Assembly (NCBI GenBank): GCA_023257195.1
Contig: JALRCU010000009.1
Coordinates: forward strand, 1-64,000
Source: Holophagaceae bacterium
Lineage (GTDB): Bacteria > Acidobacteriota > Holophagae > Holophagales > Holophagaceae
DNA: 64,000 nucleotides
Direction of reading: 5' to 3'
Shown here: one piece after another, positions 7,628-16,749 of the stretch
How the letters are laid out: the number at the start of each line of letters is the position of its first letter
Numbering within the stretch: position 1 is the stretch's first letter
Notes under the pieces: model-generated
Told to the model about the DNA's origin: nothing
The model's database searches: none
What the model saw: the letters and a program-made list of their open reading frames with translations, nothing else
Program-made: the position numbers and the translations under genes

Positions 7628-9738
7628 CGCTTTGTAATTGGTAGGGACCTGTACCTTGGGCCACCGGCTCTAGCGATAGCATTTAGGACAGCAGGAATTA
7701 CACACGGCACTGGAGGTTCTCCAACTCCTTGAGGATTCCTATCTGAATCAACGATCGTAGTGTTGACTTCGGGCATCTCTGAGTAACGTAAGACGGGATA
7801 TTCTTTATAGTTCTTCTCAACTACTCGACCTTTTTTGAAATGTATCTGGGACTTTAGAGCGGACAGAGCCCAGACTATGGCGCCTTCCACTTGAGCGTTG
7901 ACGCCCAAAGGATTAACAACGAGCCCACAGTCAATAACGGTATAGATCTTATGGATTTTGAAACGTTTTTTAGAAACAGAGACTTCCGCTACTTGAACCA
8001 CGGTAGTTCCTTCATAATCCATACATGCGACCCCTAGTGCTCGATTTTTTCTAGAGGGATTTGGCCAGTTAGATTTTTCTTTAGCTATCGAAATCACATT
8101 CATTAATCTTTCAAGTAGTGCTGGATCTTGAATAGATTTACTCAATAGGGATTGCCGATACTCGAGTGGGTCACGATCTAAAGAGAGGGCAATTTCATCT
8201 ATGAAACACTCGCGAGCATAAATATTAGGGACAAACTGTATCGCCCTCCACCACCATAAAGGAATATGAAGGGGAAGCTCATGGTATGAAATCTCAACAG
8301 CATCGATACCATAGGGCACATCTCGGGCACCGAGAAGTTCAGTATTAACAACGGCTAGATCAGGAGATTTAGGATTACTGCTTCTCAAAATACTTGGAGA
8401 AGAAACTTTATGAGAGTAATACAGTGCTTCCTGCTTGCTTGGATTAAGTAAAGCTGACATTCCATGGATAGATGCGGGATGATAATAACCACCGCGAAGA
8501 TCGTCGGCTCGATCCCAAATGATTTGAACTGGTGTTTTAAGAATATTGGCCAATTCAATCACCTCCAAAGCCGGATCGGGAGCTGATCTTCGGCCAAACC
8601 CTCCACCTAGTAGGGGAACATGAACGTTTACTTTTTCCTGGGGGTGACTGGTTATCTTAGAGGCTAGAGGAACGATAGCATCGGGCCACTGTGAGCCGAC
8701 CCATACATGTGTTTCTGTCTGGGTAACATGAGCTGTCGCGTTCATAGGCTCAAGGGGTGCGTGAGCATGAAACGGGAAAGAATATGTGGCCTCTATTGTT
8801 TTAAAATCATTATGAGGCTCGGGATAGACACCATCTTTTCGGGCTACCTTCCCAGGAGATTCAAGGTTTTGCGTTAATTGCCTTTGGTAATCGTCGCTAT
8901 CAAAAGCGGTATGGGGTCCGCTATTCCATCTAACTTTAAGTTTTTCTCTGCCCAAAAAAGCCGCATATGAATTATCGGCTACCACAGCTACCCCTGCGGT
9001 AATTACTTCGACTCGACGAACGCCAGGAACAGATAGGGTAACCGTTGCATCAAAGCTTTTAAGGGTGTTACCCCATACCGGTGGACGTTTTATGGCAGCA
9101 AACTTTAATGCTTTAGGCCTCATGTCGATACCGTATCGAGCTGAACCATTAACAATTGCAGGAGCATCGACCCTTTTTCGGTCCTTCCCTAGATAGTTTC
9201 TAGACGAAACTTTCTTAAGTGGCTCTAAGTATTTATTAGGTTCAAGCTTTACCGCAATGGGTACTAAATCACCAAAAGATACCGAACGTCCATCTTTAGT
9301 CACCACTGATGATCCACGAATCGAGAGCTGATCACGATTGACCCCAAAAAAGATCTCAGCCGCCCTCAATAAACCGTCCTTGACTTCTAGGCCAGCTTTA
9401 CGCAGTGGAGTCCACATTGTTTTAAGACTAGTACTCCCTCCAGTTCCAAGGCTTATTCCCTTATATTTAGAACTCGGGGATGCTTGCTGAAGGATAAAGA
9501 TGGCAGGGTCAACTCCCATCTCTTCAGCCAAAATCATTGGCATCGACGTTCGCACGCCCTGACCCATTTCTGATTTGGTAACAGTTATGAGAATTTTTCC
9601 GTCCGATTGAACCGAAACGAGCGGATTCGGCTGATAGATAAGAATTTCTTTTGCCTTTTCATCTAAACCCATAGGTTTTAGACCCATAACCGATGCTCCT
9701 AGCGCAGAAGAAGAGTAAAGAAAGGTTCGACGTTTCAT
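7624..9738 (-). CDS. Molybdenum hydroxylase large subunit, IorB-like, Tat-exported
   Basis: This is the molybdopterin subunit of a xanthine-oxidase-family hydroxylase of the isoquinoline 1-oxidoreductase/aldehyde dehydrogenase type. The N-terminus MKRRTFLYSSSALGASVMGL has a twin-arginine motif and a weak hydrophobic core, indicating folded export by Tat. Family motifs include PFHAHAPLEPMNA near residue 325, LLGGGFGRRSAPD near 376 and GVGEPPVPC near 670, whose glutamate is the catalytic base. At 704 residues it is near the short end for IorB proteins. It lies between the 2Fe-2S subunit and xdhC, overlapping each by 4 nt. Electrons would pass via iorA to an unidentified acceptor. The substrate is unknown; periplasmic aldehyde oxidation is a common role. 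Confidence 0.9.
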   Translation of the reverse strand: MKRRTFLYSSSALGASVMGLKPMGLDEKAKEILIYQPNPLVSVQSDGKILITVTKSEMGQGVRTSMPMILAEEMGVDPAIFILQQASPSSKYKGISLGTGGSTSLKTMWTPLRKAGLEVKDGLLRAAEIFFGVNRDQLSIRGSSVVTKDGRSVSFGDLVPIAVKLEPNKYLEPLKKVSSRNYLGKDRKRVDAPAIVNGSARYGIDMRPKALKFAAIKRPPVWGNTLKSFDATVTLSVPGVRRVEVITAGVAVVADNSYAAFLGREKLKVRWNSGPHTAFDSDDYQRQLTQNLESPGKVARKDGVYPEPHNDFKTIEATYSFPFHAHAPLEPMNATAHVTQTETHVWVGSQWPDAIVPLASKITSHPQEKVNVHVPLLGGGFGRRSAPDPALEVIELANILKTPVQIIWDRADDLRGGYYHPASIHGMSALLNPSKQEALYYSHKVSSPSILRSSNPKSPDLAVVNTELLGARDVPYGIDAVEISYHELPLHIPLWWWRAIQFVPNIYARECFIDEIALSLDRDPLEYRQSLLSKSIQDPALLERLMNVISIAKEKSNWPNPSRKNRALGVACMDYEGTTVVQVAEVSVSKKRFKIHKIYTVIDCGLVVNPLGVNAQVEGAIVWALSALKSQIHFKKGRVVEKNYKEYPVLRYSEMPEVNTTIVDSDRNPQGVGEPPVPCVIPAVLNAIARAGGPRYRSLPITKR

Positions 9739-10196
9739 TCTTTTTTGCCACTATTGACAAGAAGGCTCATGGCTTGCTTGATTCTTGGATACGTTCCACA
9801 ACGACAAATATGATTAGAGAAAGCTTTATTGATAGCCGACTCGCTTGGGCTTGAAACTTCACTTAGCAATGAGCAGGCCTCCATAATCATGCCTGGCTGA
9901 CAATAGCCACACTGTGCAACGTCGCATTGAACCCATGCCTTTTGAACGGGATGATCGCCGTCCTTACTCAAGCCCTCAATAGTGGTATAGCGATTTCCTT
10001 TAGTTTTTTCTAGCGTGATTTGGCAGGCCATCACAGCTTTTCCATTCTCTAAGATTGTGCAAGTAGCGCAAACTCCTACACCGCAACCAAATTTAGTTCC
10101 CGTCATTCCAAGAACATCTCTTAATACCCATAGGAGTGGCATTTCATCAGGAGCGTCGATCTTGAAAGTTTTTTCGTTTAAGTTCAGATCAATCAT
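9735..10196 (-). CDS. Molybdenum hydroxylase 2Fe-2S subunit, IorA-like
   Basis: This 153-residue protein carries the two [2Fe-2S] clusters of a Mo-hydroxylase. The plant-ferredoxin-type cluster uses Cys38, Cys43, Cys46 and Cys58 (GCGVGVCATC motif). The second, in the helical domain, uses Cys96, Cys99, Cys131 and Cys133 (QCGYCQPG and CRCGTY motifs). It precedes iorB with a 4-nt overlap. It has no signal peptide; such subunits are normally co-exported with the Tat-bearing large subunit. There is no FAD subunit in the cluster, as is usual for IorAB-type enzymes that donate to cytochromes. Its ATG lies 8 nt inside the preceding kinase-like gene. Confidence 0.94.
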   Translation of the reverse strand: MIDLNLNEKTFKIDAPDEMPLLWVLRDVLGMTGTKFGCGVGVCATCTILENGKAVMACQITLEKTKGNRYTTIEGLSKDGDHPVQKAWVQCDVAQCGYCQPGMIMEACSLLSEVSSPSESAINKAFSNHICRCGTYPRIKQAMSLLVNSGKKE

Positions 10197-10911
10197 ACGT
10201 ATTCATCCAAGATATATCCCTTATTATTGATTGAATCTCGGAAGGGGCCCCTAATTTTTCAAGACTCCTCAATAAGCGACTTTTGTAGCGATCTAGAAGC
10301 TGTTGAGGCTTCAGGGCCGAGACTCCAGCCATGTCCCAATCTATGAAAAGGATGCCCATCAACGGATCTTTGAGGATATTCGAGGCATTGAGATCTGGAC
10401 TCCAAATACCCCTTTTGCATAGACTTAGAAGGCCATTAACTAAACCGGAGGCTTCATCTTTGTTGAGGGCCCATGAAGAGGGCCAAGGCTTCGCAGGCGC
10501 ACTTTCAGAAAAATAGAGGCCTTTATATAAGCCGAATCCTATTGATCGGTAAGCGTATCCTAAAGGCTTGGTCGTCGGAAAACCCTCACGATAGAGCCTT
10601 GAGTGAATGAGCCATTCATTATGAAATCGCTTAGGAGAGAGGTAACAATCTTTATTGATAAATCGAAGAGATCCGCCCCTTCGATAGGGCCTAATAACAA
10701 CTTCATTTGCCCGAAATAAGGCACTCCGACCATAAGCATTGTGCATTGGCACCGGGTCACCCACAAGGGAGGCGTCCTTTAGAAGAAAGATTTTCCAATG
10801 GAAGCCCTGTAAGGTATCTTCTCTCTTGGTTAATTCCCCTAAAACCCTCGATTTTAGCGTTGGTTCACCCGTGGGGCTGGGGGGATAAAGGCTAGAAAGA
10901 CTCATATCCAT
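10189..10911 (-). CDS. Kdo kinase / lipopolysaccharide kinase (KdkA/WaaP-like) family protein
   Basis: The protein resembles 3-deoxy-manno-octulosonic acid kinases, which phosphorylate Kdo in the LPS inner core, or related InaA/WaaP kinases. Visible motifs are VIRPYRRGGSLRFINKD (nucleotide/basic region), FHNEWLIHSRLYREGFPTTK, DLNASNIL (catalytic loop D-x-N-x-x-N) and FIDWDMAG (metal-binding DxD). The residue normally histidine before DLN is replaced by SP. I start at the ATG at 10911 because AAGGA lies upstream; AGGA is 8 nt before the next ATG at 10905, so that start is equally possible, and a GTG at 10986 would add 25 residues. Its stop overlaps the iorA start by 8 nt, an unusual pairing of an LPS kinase with a Mo-hydroxylase. 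Confidence 0.75.
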   Translation of the reverse strand: MDMSLSSLYPPSPTGEPTLKSRVLGELTKREDTLQGFHWKIFLLKDASLVGDPVPMHNAYGRSALFRANEVVIRPYRRGGSLRFINKDCYLSPKRFHNEWLIHSRLYREGFPTTKPLGYAYRSIGFGLYKGLYFSESAPAKPWPSSWALNKDEASGLVNGLLSLCKRGIWSPDLNASNILKDPLMGILFIDWDMAGVSALKPQQLLDRYKSRLLRSLEKLGAPSEIQSIIRDISWMNTYD

Positions 10912-11071
10912 AATCCTTATACAGACAGAGCTAAAACCATAGCCTAAATAATCCGAATGCCCGAAAAAGGGGTCAAAGTAGCTCACCCTAGAGTATCAAT
11001 GTTTTTTTTTATATTTTTGAGAGATATACACAAATTTTGTTCAAAACTCCCCAAAAAGGTTTAAGTTCTAT

Positions 11072-12169
11072 ATGCTGAAAAACATGGCTTTACCAGAGAT
11101 TCCGCAGAGTGCCCTTGAACGTAAGCAGTTGCTCAACGAGATTTTGAAAGCTGCAGGGGAACCATTTAAATGGGCACCTTTACTAATCGAGGTTAAAAGA
11201 ATTTTGGATGCGAACTCCCTTGAGGAATTACCCGTCCTTTTTGACCAAATAGAAAAAGAGGGTCTTCTCGAGGAGTGCGCCGAGTTATTCCGCAATAGCG
11301 CTCATAATCCTAGCGTGAGGAGTTCTATAAATTACCTTGACGAACTCCTGATTCGACACCGACGCAAAAGAGCAATACACCCTGAAGAAGAACCCACATA
11401 TCGCTACCGTCTTACATATGCAAAAGGAAGCCTTGTTGCAATCTTGGGAACGCCTGAACTTCAGAGGATATTTCTTCGCGCTTTTCAAAGTGTAGGTGTT
11501 TTATTCAAATATGATTTTAGTAAACATCCTAAACCCATGATTGAATTAGCACCGTTGCTGGCTCCAGGGGCTACGGGGTTAAACGAATTCATCGACTTTC
11601 AGTGTCGTTACGAATTACCCATCTCCGAAAAAGAGTTTCTGGGGCGGTTGAGCATGCGGCTACCCTCGGGCTTAATGGTCAAAAGCTGTGCACGTATTCC
11701 CACTTTTGCTTCCTCCATTAGCGAGTTGGCATCATGTGGCCATTGGTTATGGACAATTGACGAGTCCATCATTAGCAAAGAGTCGATAGTAAAACGAATT
11801 CAAGATTTTTATTCAAGTACAACTTTTATGTTAGCGAGTCCGAACGGTAGGGAATCAATATGCGATCTTAGATTGGTGATCTATGATCTCAGAATCCAAA
11901 GTGATGCCTTAGTCTGGTCGACTGATCTCACCTATCTCCATTCTCCTAACCCTCTCAGATCTATCGCTCAAGTGTTAGGCATTGAGAGTAATCAAATTAG
12001 GGGCTTAGGCCGTACCTCGCTAACCCTTAATGAAGACATAAGACTCAAACAATCCGATAAATTTAGTAGAAAACTTAAAAATATATATGAGGATGCGACC
12101 ATTTTAGACGACGATTCATCAATCGCTCACCGTAATGATGAAGACGATGACTACATTACCCTAGGATAA
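11072..12169 (+). CDS. DUF2344-like protein without a radical SAM domain
   Basis: Residues ~110-185 follow the DUF2344 pattern: YRYRLTYAKGSLVAILG, then LQRIFLRAFQSVGVLFKYDF, HPKPMIELAPLLAPG and NEFIDFQ. In the usual family this reads 'R-x-R-x-x-K-x-G-x-L-x-x-L-G-H-L-D ... R-A-x-R-R-A ... GFNPHP ... LPLG'. DUF2344 is normally fused or adjacent to a radical SAM protein near rodA, rng and rplU. Here it stands alone with an extra helical N-terminus (~105 residues) and an acidic tail (residues ~345-365). The 3' end overlaps the convergent ftsW by 9 nt. The function is unknown; the family link is a pattern match from memory. Confidence 0.5.
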   Translation: MLKNMALPEIPQSALERKQLLNEILKAAGEPFKWAPLLIEVKRILDANSLEELPVLFDQIEKEGLLEECAELFRNSAHNPSVRSSINYLDELLIRHRRKRAIHPEEEPTYRYRLTYAKGSLVAILGTPELQRIFLRAFQSVGVLFKYDFSKHPKPMIELAPLLAPGATGLNEFIDFQCRYELPISEKEFLGRLSMRLPSGLMVKSCARIPTFASSISELASCGHWLWTIDESIISKESIVKRIQDFYSSTTFMLASPNGRESICDLRLVIYDLRIQSDALVWSTDLTYLHSPNPLRSIAQVLGIESNQIRGLGRTSLTLNEDIRLKQSDKFSRKLKNIYEDATILDDDSSIAHRNDEDDDYITLG

Positions 12170-13333
12170 AGAACTATCGTGAGTTCGTTTCGAAATTCCC
12201 AAGAGAATACCGACACAAATAAGGCTTGAGATGGCGCTGTTAGCTCCATAAGAGATAAACGGTAAGGGAATCCCCTTGCTGGGAAAAAGACTCAAAACAA
12301 CACTGATGTTGACCAGAGCTTGAACAATAAGCAAGAGAGTTAGCCCAAGGGCAAGAGATTTTAGGAATGGGGTAGTGGCGTGCGATATAGTTTTGAAGCA
12401 CCGACTCATGATTAGAAAAAAGAGTCCGCCGACCAATAGCGAGCCTATCAAGCCGAGTTCTTCTCCAATCACTGCAAAAATATAATCCGTATGAGATTCA
12501 GGAAGAAAGTAGAGTTTTTGACGTCCGGCTCCAGGGCCTACACCGAAAACTCCGCCATTGCCCACGGCAATGAGTGCCTGCTTAATCTGATGACCTGATC
12601 CTGAGGGATCGTTGATATTAAGAGGATCTTGAATTGCTGACCACCAATTTTTAACTCGCATAAGCCTGAAGGGAGAGGAAATAATGGCATAAGTGAAAGC
12701 ACCTAAGGCTAAACCACTCATTGTTAGAAAGACGTTCCGATGAAGACCCGAATAAAAAAGAACACCCAAAATGACAGCCGTAATGGTGATAACTGTTCCC
12801 AGATCGGGTTGATTGTTGATTAAAAGGAGAGGAATAATAAAGAGGCCAACTAACTTGGATACAAAAATCCAATCTTTGGTTTGGTGGACGCCTAGTGGAT
12901 GATTCTCTTTGGTAACTAGAAAAGCGGTAAGAATTGCCGCAACAGGCTTAAAAAGCTCAGAGGGTTGGAGAGTAAAACCAGGAAGAGCTAGCCAACGCTT
13001 AGCTCCATTTGCGGTAACTCCTAGGATCTTGACAAGAATAAGAAGTACAACAGAAATGAGCAGGAGTGCGAAAACATACTTTTGATTTCGGTAGGTTGAT
13101 TCAGGATCAAGAGATGAAAGATATATAGCTGCGCATCCTCCTAGGAATACCCCGATTACTTGCTTTCCAAAATCGAATCGGAGAAGATTTAAAATAGACG
13201 AGTCAAGACCTGATTCATCCATGCGAAAAGCAGTTGAACTGTAAACCATCCATAATCCAAAAAAAACGGATAGCAGCACATAAACGACCAAAAGTTTATC
13301 GACTCGTACTATAGGTAAAGAAGGTTTAGTCAT
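12161..13333 (-). CDS. ftsW: FtsW-type peptidoglycan glycosyltransferase (SEDS family)
   Basis: SEDS proteins polymerise lipid II into glycan strands; FtsW does so at the division septum with FtsI. The 390-residue protein has about ten hydrophobic segments and the SEDS motifs NGAKRWLALPGFTLQPSEL (residues ~110-128), NQPDLGT near 178, and GSGHQIKQALIAVGNGG then FLPESHTDYIFAVIGEELG (~245-285). These last segments resemble FtsW more than RodA. The late motif, usually PLPFISYGGSS, reads PLPFISYGANS here. It lies 12 nt after the mutase gene and ~9 kb from the dcw cluster, which lacks ftsW. RodA remains the alternative. Confidence 0.88.
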   Translation of the reverse strand: MTKPSLPIVRVDKLLVVYVLLSVFFGLWMVYSSTAFRMDESGLDSSILNLLRFDFGKQVIGVFLGGCAAIYLSSLDPESTYRNQKYVFALLLISVVLLILVKILGVTANGAKRWLALPGFTLQPSELFKPVAAILTAFLVTKENHPLGVHQTKDWIFVSKLVGLFIIPLLLINNQPDLGTVITITAVILGVLFYSGLHRNVFLTMSGLALGAFTYAIISSPFRLMRVKNWWSAIQDPLNINDPSGSGHQIKQALIAVGNGGVFGVGPGAGRQKLYFLPESHTDYIFAVIGEELGLIGSLLVGGLFFLIMSRCFKTISHATTPFLKSLALGLTLLLIVQALVNISVVLSLFPSKGIPLPFISYGANSAISSLICVGILLGISKRTHDSSLS

Positions 13334-13345
13334 AGTTTTCCTGAT

Positions 13346-15004
13346 TTATAAAATGAGTTTCTCCTGATGTTCGCCAAAAACATCTCTCAGCACATCAGAA
13401 ATTTCGCCTACGGTAGCTTCGAGTTCAACAGCAGCGATAATGTGGGGTAATAAATTCTCATGCCCTTGGGCAGCACTGTTTATTCGCTTGAGAGCCTCTA
13501 AAATAGGAGGCATAAAACGTGTCCTTTTGTAGGACGCTATCTCTTGGGATCGCTGATCGCTGAGTTTTGTATCCATTTTCATTAATTCTAGTCCCTCAGA
13601 GTCTTGGGTATTCACGAACTGATTGACTCCAACGATAATTTCATCATTGCTTTGTAAAGACATCTGGTACTGATACGCAGCATTCTGTATTTCTCTCTGA
13701 GGATAGCCTTTTTCGATAGCAATATTCATACCACCTAGATCGTCAATTTTCGCAATGATTTCATAAGCGAGTTTTTCAAGTTCATCCGTAAGGTGTTCGA
13801 TCAAATAACTTCCTGCCAAGGGATCAACAACATCGGCTGCTTTGGTTTCATAGGCAAGTATTTGTTGTGTTCGAAGTGCAATTTGAGCGCTTTTCTCAGA
13901 AGGGAGAGCGAGGGCTTCGTCTCGACCATTGGTGTGAAGCGATTGAGTACCTCCGCAAATCGCTGCAAAAGCCTGTAATGCCGTCCGGACCACGTTGTTA
14001 TCGGGCTGTTGAGCTGTTAGGGTGCTTCCCGCAGTTTGGGTATGGAATCTCATCATTTGAGATTTAGGATTATTTGAACCAAATCGATCTTTGATAATAT
14101 TCGCCCACATCCTTCGTGCAGCTCGAAATTTGGCTACTTCTTCAAAAAATTGATTGTGTCCATTAAAGAAAAAAGAAATCCTTGATGCAAAATCGTCGAT
14201 ATTAAGCCCAGATTTAAGGACCGCATCGACATACGCAATTCCATCCGCTAATGTGAAAGCTATTTCTTGCGCCGCAGTGCAACCTGCCTCACGTATGTGA
14301 TAGCCAGAAACAGATATAGGATTCCACTGGGGTACTTCCTTTGAACAAAAAGCAATTAAATCTGTTGCGAGTCTTAGGCTAGGTGTAGGCGGAAAAATAT
14401 ATGTTCCCCGGGCCATATATTCCTTCAAAATATCATTTTGGGTCGTCCCATTTAGGTTTTTCCATGGAATACCTTTTTCTTTAGCGAGGGCCAAATACAT
14501 GGAGAATAAGATTGCTGCGGGTGCGTTAATCGTCATACTTGTACTGACTTTTTCGAGTGGGATATCAGCAAAAAGTGTTCGCATATCTCGTAATGAGCAG
14601 ATGCTCACCCCTACTTTACCTACCTCACCTAGGGACATCTCGTTATCGGGGTCGAGACCTATTTGAGTTGGTAGGTCAAAAGCAACACTCAAGCCAGTTG
14701 TTCCCTGGCTGAGTAAATACTTATACCGACTATTACTTTCCGAGGCAGAACCGAAACCTGCATACTGTCGCATAGTCCAAAGTTTTCCTCGATATCCGGA
14801 TCGATGGACGTGTCTCGTGAAAGGATATTGACCAGGCCATCCAATATGCTTTTTATAATCAAGTTCAGATAAATCTAAAGGTGAATAAATATCTTTGAGG
14901 GGTATTCCGGATGAGGTTTTGAATTTTGCTTGTCGCAACTTATCCGTTGAATCTTCGGCGGGAAGAGATTTTTTTAATTGATGTAAAAAGTCTTTATTGT
15001 ACAT
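13346..15004 (-). CDS. Methylmalonyl-CoA mutase, catalytic (alpha/N-terminal) subunit
   Basis: This is the TIM-barrel half of a B12-dependent acyl-CoA mutase, interconverting succinyl-CoA and methylmalonyl-CoA. Signatures are WTMRQYAGFGSA near residue 77, GLSVAFDLPTQIG near 104, NGTTQNDILKEY near 182, YIFPPTPSLRLATD near 200 and HTQTAGSTLTAQQP near 325. The Tyr of RQYAGF and the Arg of PSLRL are the residues that recognise the methylmalonyl carboxylate, against isobutyryl-CoA mutase. At 552 residues it lacks the C-terminal B12-binding domain. A 133-residue B12-binding protein is encoded 18 kb away at 33239-33640. ftsW follows after 12 nt, which suggests co-transcription. Confidence 0.94.
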   Translation of the reverse strand: MYNKDFLHQLKKSLPAEDSTDKLRQAKFKTSSGIPLKDIYSPLDLSELDYKKHIGWPGQYPFTRHVHRSGYRGKLWTMRQYAGFGSASESNSRYKYLLSQGTTGLSVAFDLPTQIGLDPDNEMSLGEVGKVGVSICSLRDMRTLFADIPLEKVSTSMTINAPAAILFSMYLALAKEKGIPWKNLNGTTQNDILKEYMARGTYIFPPTPSLRLATDLIAFCSKEVPQWNPISVSGYHIREAGCTAAQEIAFTLADGIAYVDAVLKSGLNIDDFASRISFFFNGHNQFFEEVAKFRAARRMWANIIKDRFGSNNPKSQMMRFHTQTAGSTLTAQQPDNNVVRTALQAFAAICGGTQSLHTNGRDEALALPSEKSAQIALRTQQILAYETKAADVVDPLAGSYLIEHLTDELEKLAYEIIAKIDDLGGMNIAIEKGYPQREIQNAAYQYQMSLQSNDEIIVGVNQFVNTQDSEGLELMKMDTKLSDQRSQEIASYKRTRFMPPILEALKRINSAAQGHENLLPHIIAAVELEATVGEISDVLRDVFGEHQEKLIL

Positions 15005-15072
15005 GGTGTCCCATTAGAATAAAGTACCCTTAATGGTAACGATCCACTAGATAAAGCTCTCGGGAGGTTTTT

Positions 15073-16692
15073 GTGTTTTTAATGCCTATGGTAATGCCCC
15101 CTTTGCCCCCTCCCCAGGCCCAAATCAAGATTCTTTCAGGTGCAGATGTATGGGGAGAGAATCAAAAAAGACCCGCTTTACTGAGGGGTCAGGCAGTAGC
15201 CATTCAGGGCGATAGGGTACTTGATCTTGCCCCTAAAAGCCTTCTCTTTAAAAAGTACCCCAAAGCCGAAGTTATTCATCTCGGTGGGGGGACGCTTCTC
15301 CCGGGACTTATTGAAAGCCACGGCCATGTAGTAGGCCTTGGAAGCAGTTTGGAAGAACTGCAACTCAACGGCATCAAAGATAAAGCAGAAGTTCTCAAGA
15401 AAATTAAAGAATGGTCCAAGAAAAATAAGCAGTCTTGGCTCATTGGTCGAGGGTGGGATCAAAACCTTTGGCCGGAAAAAAGTTTTCCTACTGCTCAAGA
15501 TCTGGATGATCTTGACATTGCCAATCCCATCATTCTGGAGCGCGTAGATGGTCACGCCGTCTGGGTAAATAGCGAGGCCTTATCTTTAGCCTCCATTAAC
15601 AAGCTAACGGTAGACCCACTTGGTGGGCATATCACTCGGGATAAGGAGGGGAATCCCACGGGAATTCTGGTCGATAAGGCGACTTCACTTGTTCAGGAGA
15701 TTCTTCCTCTACCTGACGACACTTCCATCGCTCGAAGGATCTTATTGGGACTCAATTATCTAAAAGACCTCGGTTTCAGCTCGGTCTGCGATATGGGAGT
15801 TAACAAGGAAGAGTTGAATATTTACAGGCGTCTCGATGAAGAAAAAAAACTGCCGATCAAAGTCTTTGCCTACCTCGTCAATAATGATGCCCTCATCAAA
15901 CATGAATTAATTCGGCCTTTTACTCCTCTCGAAACCCGTTTTAAAATCCAAGGTGTAAAAATTTATATGGATGGGGCGCTAGGAAGTCGAGGAGCGCGAC
16001 TTTTTGAACCCTATTCCGATGATCCTCTCAACAGAGGTTTGTGGATTACCTCCCTCGAGAATACCGATAGAGTTGTCAAGCATGTTTTAAATGCTGGCTA
16101 TCAGCCTGCCATTCACGCAATAGGCGATGCTGCTAATCATGAAATTATCAAAATCCTCTCTCGATACGGACCTTTCAAAAGTTCATCTCTACGCCCTCGA
16201 ATCGAACATGCTCAAATCGTAGCTCCGGACGACATCAGGAAGATGGGGGCAGCGAATATCATAGCTTCTATTCAACCTGTGCACTGCACATCAGATCATA
16301 GTTGGACACCAAGCAGACTTGGTCAAAATCGATTGGATGAGGCATTCCCCTGGAGAAACATGCTCTCCCATGATGTAACTTTAGTCTTAGGGAGCGATAC
16401 TCCCGTTGAAAGCCCTAATCCCTATATCACGATAGCGGCAGCCGAGACTCGTCAAGACCAATATCAACAACCTCCGCTTGGATTTCTTCCAAGCCAAGTA
16501 ATGACACGCACTGAAGCAATAGATGCCTATACTCGCCAAGCAGGTAGGGCTTTGGGTGAACCCCGTATGGGAATAATCAAGACCGGCGCTTATGCCGATC
16601 TAATTTGGATTCCCGAAAACATCCTTCAAGTTGGGTTCGAACGACTGCGCCAATTAAAAACTTCCCGGATTTGGATTTCGGGACAGGAATGA
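15073..16692 (+). CDS. YtcJ-like metal-dependent amidohydrolase
   Basis: The 539-residue protein belongs to the amidohydrolase superfamily branch of YtcJ-like enzymes. LLPGLIESHGHVVGLG near residue 80 holds the metal-binding H-x-H, followed by LIGRGWDQNLWPE near 118, VDGHAVWVNSEAL near 160, HAIGDAANHE near 350, RIEHAQIV near 376 and LGSDTPVE near 438. The substrate is not evident; relatives hydrolyse exocyclic amides or formamides. A GTG start at 15073 is supported by GGAGG five to six nt upstream; the ATG at 15082 is too far from it. No clear signal peptide precedes the domain. rpe follows after 57 nt. Confidence 0.85.
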   Translation: MFLMPMVMPPLPPPQAQIKILSGADVWGENQKRPALLRGQAVAIQGDRVLDLAPKSLLFKKYPKAEVIHLGGGTLLPGLIESHGHVVGLGSSLEELQLNGIKDKAEVLKKIKEWSKKNKQSWLIGRGWDQNLWPEKSFPTAQDLDDLDIANPIILERVDGHAVWVNSEALSLASINKLTVDPLGGHITRDKEGNPTGILVDKATSLVQEILPLPDDTSIARRILLGLNYLKDLGFSSVCDMGVNKEELNIYRRLDEEKKLPIKVFAYLVNNDALIKHELIRPFTPLETRFKIQGVKIYMDGALGSRGARLFEPYSDDPLNRGLWITSLENTDRVVKHVLNAGYQPAIHAIGDAANHEIIKILSRYGPFKSSSLRPRIEHAQIVAPDDIRKMGAANIIASIQPVHCTSDHSWTPSRLGQNRLDEAFPWRNMLSHDVTLVLGSDTPVESPNPYITIAAAETRQDQYQQPPLGFLPSQVMTRTEAIDAYTRQAGRALGEPRMGIIKTGAYADLIWIPENILQVGFERLRQLKTSRIWISGQE

Positions 16693-16749
16693 TAGGTTGA
16701 TCAATAAAAGGCATATAATTTATCTAAGAATAGGGTTCATAATTATCTA

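Noticed and set aside
12161-13333. RodA assignment for the SEDS protein
   Set aside because: The motifs GSGHQIKQAL and FLPESHTDYIFAVIGEELG fit FtsW better, and the dcw cluster lacks ftsW; RodA remains a lesser possibility.
13346-15004. Isobutyryl-CoA mutase instead of methylmalonyl-CoA mutase
   Set aside because: The residues RQYAGF (Tyr) and PSLRL (Arg) are those of methylmalonyl-CoA mutase; isobutyryl-CoA mutase has Phe and Gln at these places.
15178-15555. 125-residue open frame on the minus strand inside the amidohydrolase gene
   Set aside because: It is antisense to a well-supported gene, has no family motif and no convincing start signal; it is a coding shadow.
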